10,755 nt of DNA from assembly GCA_036939975.1 (NCBI GenBank), contig JALLPB010001201.1, positions 1 to 10,755 of the forward strand, written 5' to 3'. Shown here piece by piece: positions 8,513 to 10,755 of the stretch (positions are counted from its first letter, which is position 1; the number at the start of each line of letters is the position of its first letter). The notes under the pieces were generated by a model. That model saw only the letters and a list, made by a program, of their open reading frames with translations, was not told the DNA's origin and searched no databases. The stretch comes from Cyclostephanos tholiformis. Taxonomy: Eukaryota; Bacillariophyta; Thalassiosirophyceae; Thalassiosirales; Thalassiosiraceae. Both the position numbers and the translations under genes were made by a program.

Positions 8513-8526
8513 CCCCCCCCCCCCCC
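8513..8526. repeat. C14 homopolymer run (G14 on the synthetase mRNA)
   Basis: Fourteen C on the plus strand become a G run in the selenophosphate synthetase transcript. It can pair with the CCCCCC stretch transcribed from 8586-8581 and so forms the outer stem of the SECIS candidate. Slippage could vary its length. Confidence 0.9.
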
Positions 8527-8586
8527 ACGATATCGGGAACAATCATTTGTATGAAATGGCTTGCTTCGTCATTCCGTGCTGGGGGG
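8521..8586 (-). promoter_or_regulatory. Candidate SECIS element in the synthetase 3' UTR
   Basis: A SECIS element in the 3' UTR is what lets eukaryotic ribosomes decode UGA as selenocysteine. On the minus strand about 70 bases past the stop, a stem-loop forms. The outer helix pairs CCCCCC and CACG with CGTG and GGGGGG. Then comes an AUGA at 8572-8569 facing CGAU at 8535-8532, which can form the U-U, G-A, A-G non-Watson-Crick quartet. The next helix pairs GAA.CAA with TTG.TTC, and an inner CATTT/AAATG stem caps it. The AUGA-to-GA distance of 34 nt is in the normal range. Against it, the apical AA expected about 10-13 nt after AUGA is absent; AAG occurs at 6 nt and CC at 9 nt. CC-type apical motifs are known in a few animal SECIS elements. 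Confidence 0.4.
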
Positions 8587-8593
8587 ATCGAGT

Positions 8594-8620
8594 TCTCTCT
8601 CTCTCTCTCTCGCTCTCTCT
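8594..8620. repeat. CT/GA dinucleotide microsatellite
   Basis: A CT run with one interruption (CG at 8611-8612) reads as GA repeats in the synthetase 3' UTR, between the stop codon and the SECIS candidate. Confidence 0.9.
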
Positions 8621-8652
8621 CACTCCTTCTCCCGTAGTCGTTTCAAGCTTTC

Positions 8653-10359
8653 CTATTCCAAATCCACCTCTATTATCTCCACATCCTCCACAATCCTCGC
8701 CTTCCTCTTGGTATCCGCGACAATTTTCCCGATTATCCACGACTGCTCGCCGTCCAATTCCTCCAGCTCCCTCATGTACGACACAGCATCCGCCTCCGAC
8801 ATGCATATCATCAACCCCCCCTGTCGCCGCCGGAGGAGAGTGATATATTTTTCGTCAGATATCGGAAAAAAGGTCCGCTCGCTGCAAAGCATATATATGA
8901 CACTGAACAGGCACAGATGGATAATACACAGCGCGCACAAAGCGCCGAACCGACTCACCGACGTCTCGGCGCTGTACCCCTTCAACAGACGAAAGTCGAA
9001 TATGCCGCTACGTTCCACCCTCGACGTATTCCGTATGCAAGGCAATGCGTATATTTCCATCCCCACGCCCTCGATCTGATTGTCCATCAGATTCTGCGCG
9101 TGACCCAGGAGGCCGAAGCCGGTAACGTCCGTGGCCGCGTGGGCGCCGTGTTTCACCATGATGCATCCCGCGTTTCGATTCAATCTCGACATGGAAGTAC
9201 AGGCCGCGTGCATCATGTCCATCGATTCGTCGATCGATATCACGCCGCGATTGGCGATTTCCCCCCACCTCGGGGCATCGCCCACCCTCCACTCGTACAC
9301 GTTCACCGCCACCTGCGTACCCAGCGGCTTCGTCAGGACCACGACGTCCCCGACCCTCGCCCCGTCGCTTCGGACGTACTCTCCCTCCGAGCATATGGTC
9401 GTCGCCACGCCCCCTATGACCGGCCACGGATTCAACACCGTCTGTCCCCCGGTAACGATCGTATCGGCCTCGAGACACGCGTCGTTGAATCCCCTGACCA
9501 TCTCCCTGGTGCATATCGCCCTATCGGATTCGATCATGTCCCGACAGGCCGCGAGGAGCATGAGGACGTAGTCGCAATCTCCCACCCCCTCGGCGTACAG
9601 GTCGCTTAATACGTTGCACGCGCCTATGCGTCCCTGCAGGTACGGCGAATCGACCAACGGGAAGAAGAAGTCGGTCGTCGATATGACGACGTGTCCCTGT
9701 CGCGTCCTGCGCACGCTGCAATCTAGCGCGATGCGACCGTCGGACGTGCCGAGGTTATTACCGTCTCCCAATCCGCAGGCGGATAACATCGACTGTAGTT
9801 GGCGCTGCGGGACCTTGCAAGCTCATCCCTTGAGGGACGAGAAGGACGTTAGCGACCAGTTCGGAGGCAGGCCGAGTCGGGTCGGATCGAAGTTGACTGT
9901 ACGATCATTAACATTATCGTGATTGGATTTTCGTTCGTGGGGGAGGGGTGGGGTGGGGGAGGGGGGGGGGGGAGGGAGGGAGAATGAAACGATGAGTCGG
10001 GGGCGAGAGGGGAGAAATAATGGTTTTAGACGATAAGAGCGTGGGAGATATGGAGGGAGATGGTCAAAAAATACGACGGATGGGGAGGGTGAATGAAAGC
10101 AATATTACTCTAGGATCGACATCGATGGGCGGCGACGGCAGCGACGAGGGGGGGATGGGGGGGGTGTCCATCTCGATTTCGACGCCTTTACACCTAACCC
10201 TTCCCTCTCCCCGCCAAGCAAAGAATATACGAATATATATAAGTGGGCCCAATCGTTGGACACAAACTCACCCGTTTCCTCCCTCGATGGACGATATCCC
10301 TTCGCCGTCGTCTTACGCTTCTTCTTAGCAACAGCGGATCCGTCGTCGGTTGCTGACAT
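8653..10359 (-). CDS. SPS2: Selenophosphate synthetase, selenocysteine-containing, 3 exons
   Basis: Makes selenophosphate from selenide and ATP, the selenium donor for Sec-tRNA synthesis; cytosolic by family. Exons on the minus strand: 10359-10272, 9896-8959 and 8820-8653, total 1194 nt for 397 residues, against 392 in human SEPHS1. Both introns are GT-AG with GTGAGT donors. The N-terminus reads NFDPTRLGLPPNWSLTSFSSLKG, then in-frame TGA (Sec54), then ACKVPQ, which matches the SPS active-site segment; Lys57 is kept. Later hallmarks are TTDFFFPLVDSP (103-114), LSDLYAEGV (126-134), TGGQTVLNPW (178-187), LTKPLGTQVA (217-226), ATDVTGFGLLGHAQNL (284-299), ETSGGLMIC and a WIIGKIV / IIEV C-terminus. 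The ATG at 10359 gives a 29-residue lead with a basic KKKRK patch not typical of the family. Translated without Sec decoding or splicing, only residues from Met66 and a false 46-residue insert appear. No other damage is seen, so this is not a pseudogene. Confidence 0.92.
8821..8958 (-). other. Intron 2 of selenophosphate synthetase (138 nt, stop-free)
   Basis: Donor GTGAGT at 8958-8953 and acceptor CGGCGACAG ending at 8821, phase 0. The length is a multiple of three with no stop, so the read-through frame looks like one continuous protein. The intron is recognised because removing it joins ETS to GGLMIC, the unbroken ETSGGL block of the SPS family. Retention would insert 46 residues with a hydrophobic core (CALCIIHLCLFSVIYML). 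Confidence 0.88.
9823..9825 (-). other. In-frame UGA selenocysteine codon (Sec54)
   Basis: The TGA falls exactly at the catalytic position of selenophosphate synthetases, where homologs have Sec, Cys or another residue. It is flanked by conserved sequence on both sides (SLKG before, ACKVPQ after). Coding similarity resumes at once in the same frame, which argues for recoding rather than termination. Confidence 0.9.
9897..10271 (-). other. Intron 1 of selenophosphate synthetase (375 nt)
   Basis: Donor ACGG/GTGAGT at 10271 and acceptor CGTACAG ending at 9897, phase 1, forming Val30 at the join. It is three to five times longer than the other introns in the window. It contains an in-frame stop at 10107-10105 and a long C-rich, G-poor tract on the sense strand. 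No nested gene is apparent. Confidence 0.85.
9938..9980. repeat. G-rich tract with G12 run inside synthetase intron 1
   Basis: The plus strand carries closely spaced G runs including twelve consecutive G at 9961-9972. On the transcribed sense strand of the synthetase this is a C/T-rich tract about 40-85 bases before the acceptor, so it may serve as an extended pyrimidine tract. The G strand fits a quadruplex pattern in DNA. Confidence 0.7.
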
Positions 10360-10373
10360 ACCTAGTAGTTCTT

Positions 10374-10406
10374 TGTTGTTGTTGTTGTTGTTTGTTGTTG
10401 TTGTTG
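10374..10406 (-). repeat. CAA-repeat leader of the synthetase
   Basis: The plus strand shows GTT repeats with one break. In the synthetase mRNA this is an unstructured CAA/ACA repeat about 15 bases before the start codon. CAA-rich leaders such as the tobacco mosaic virus omega sequence are known to help translation, so a similar effect is possible but unproven. Confidence 0.8.
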
Positions 10407-10725
10407 AATGATGTGCGCTCGTGGTATTACCAAAGATACTACTACTACTATCATCTCTCTGAGTGTGTTTTTTTTTAATGGATGACGCGACGCTGTCCGT
10501 CTGGCAGTCGTTGATGGCGGGTTGTTCACTAAACCCTCCTGTAAATATTGGAGCATTCCCAAAAACATAAGGCTGTGATTTCTTTGAGCAAGTTCACATG
10601 TACCCATGTGCGCAATTCAATTTTTTTCGTATTTTTCATCCATGTGTGTCGTATTGCGAATTTTTTTTTTCGGATGGGTATCCCTTTTGCGTACTTGTAG
10701 ACGTAAACCATGTTTTTGTTGTACA

Positions 10726-10741
10726 TGTACACATGTGTACA
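10726..10741. repeat. 16-bp perfect palindrome with overlapping 12-bp palindrome
   Basis: TGTACACATGTGTACA at 10726-10741 reads identically on both strands, and it overlaps the palindrome TGTACATGTACA at 10720-10731. Palindromes of this kind can be dimeric transcription-factor sites or chance purine-pyrimidine alternation. It lies about 370 bases upstream of the synthetase start. Confidence 0.7.
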
Positions 10742-10755
10742 CTATAAAATGACCA

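Larger units (their letters stand above)
8318..8652. other. Convergent intergenic region (3' UTRs of both genes)
   Basis: Only 335 bases separate the stop codons of two genes that point at each other, so their 3' UTRs may overlap. The interval holds the SECIS candidate, a C14 run and a CT microsatellite, described separately. No AATAAA-type poly(A) signal is obvious on either strand, and no small gene is supported. Confidence 0.8.
10360..10755 (-). promoter_or_regulatory. 5' flank and probable promoter/leader of the synthetase
   Basis: About 400 bases upstream of the synthetase ATG contain no gene I recognise. On the minus strand there is ATTTTATAGTG near the window edge (10750-10740), A-rich runs of eight to ten A, and a CAA-repeat leader next to the ATG. 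An 81-codon upstream frame begins at 10607 and ends with TAG at 10364-10362, two bases before the synthetase ATG; shorter ATGs in the same frame occur downstream of its start. Whether this is transcribed is unknown. Confidence 0.4.

Noticed and set aside
8917..9609. 230-codon plus-strand frame opposite the synthetase
   Set aside because: It is antisense to clear SPS coding sequence, with His/Arg-rich shadow composition and no motif.
9790..9900. Reading the TGA as a genuine stop, making the synthetase a truncated protein or pseudogene
   Set aside because: Conserved family sequence continues in the same frame on both sides and TGA falls exactly at the known Sec position; no other lesion is present.
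10362..10607. 81-codon minus-strand frame as an independent gene
   Set aside because: Low-complexity Gln/Thr ending, no motif, and it lies in the synthetase leader; treated as an upstream ORF.

Overview
The window looks like nuclear DNA from a photosynthetic protist, most likely a diatom or another stramenopile. Three things suggest this: a gene of the chloroplast/cyanobacterial DUF1517 family, a selenophosphate synthetase whose catalytic residue is a UGA-encoded selenocysteine, and many short GT-AG introns (72-138 nt, plus one of 375 nt) between CpG-rich exons. The organism call is inference; nothing here is species-diagnostic.

Layout. (1) Positions 1-962 hold the 3' part of a DUF1517 membrane-protein gene on the plus strand; its 5' end lies outside the window or beyond an intron. 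(2) Positions 963-3292 are about 2.3 kb of more AT-rich DNA with no convincing gene, marked only by a poly-C run and a perfect 10-bp hairpin. (3) Positions 3293-3853 look like the promoter and leader of the next gene, with paired E2F-like sites, a G-rich block, a G-box, a CRE-like site, a C18 run and two tiny upstream ORFs. (4) Positions 3854-8317 (+) encode an 8-exon SUMO protease of the Ulp2/SENP6-7 type (C48 peptidase). The reconstructed product is 1282 residues, with a disordered N-terminus carrying SUMO-interacting motifs, a probable PH-like module and a catalytic domain with an intact His-Asp-Gln-Cys set. (5) Positions 8318-8652 are a short convergent intergenic stretch. (6) Positions 8653-10359 (-) encode a 3-exon selenophosphate synthetase of 397 residues with Sec54. 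(7) Positions 10360-10755 are its 5' flank, with a CAA-repeat leader.

The central result is the selenoprotein gene. An ordinary ORF call sees only residues 66 onward plus an intron read through as protein. Reading the in-frame TGA at 9825-9823 (minus strand) as selenocysteine, and splicing two GT-AG introns, restores a full-length enzyme. A hairpin with SECIS-like core bases lies about 70-130 nt past the stop codon, but its apical AA is not at the canonical spacing, so it is a candidate only. The protease and synthetase genes converge tail to tail, so their 3' UTRs may overlap across that candidate. I see no functional link between the three genes beyond being neighbours.
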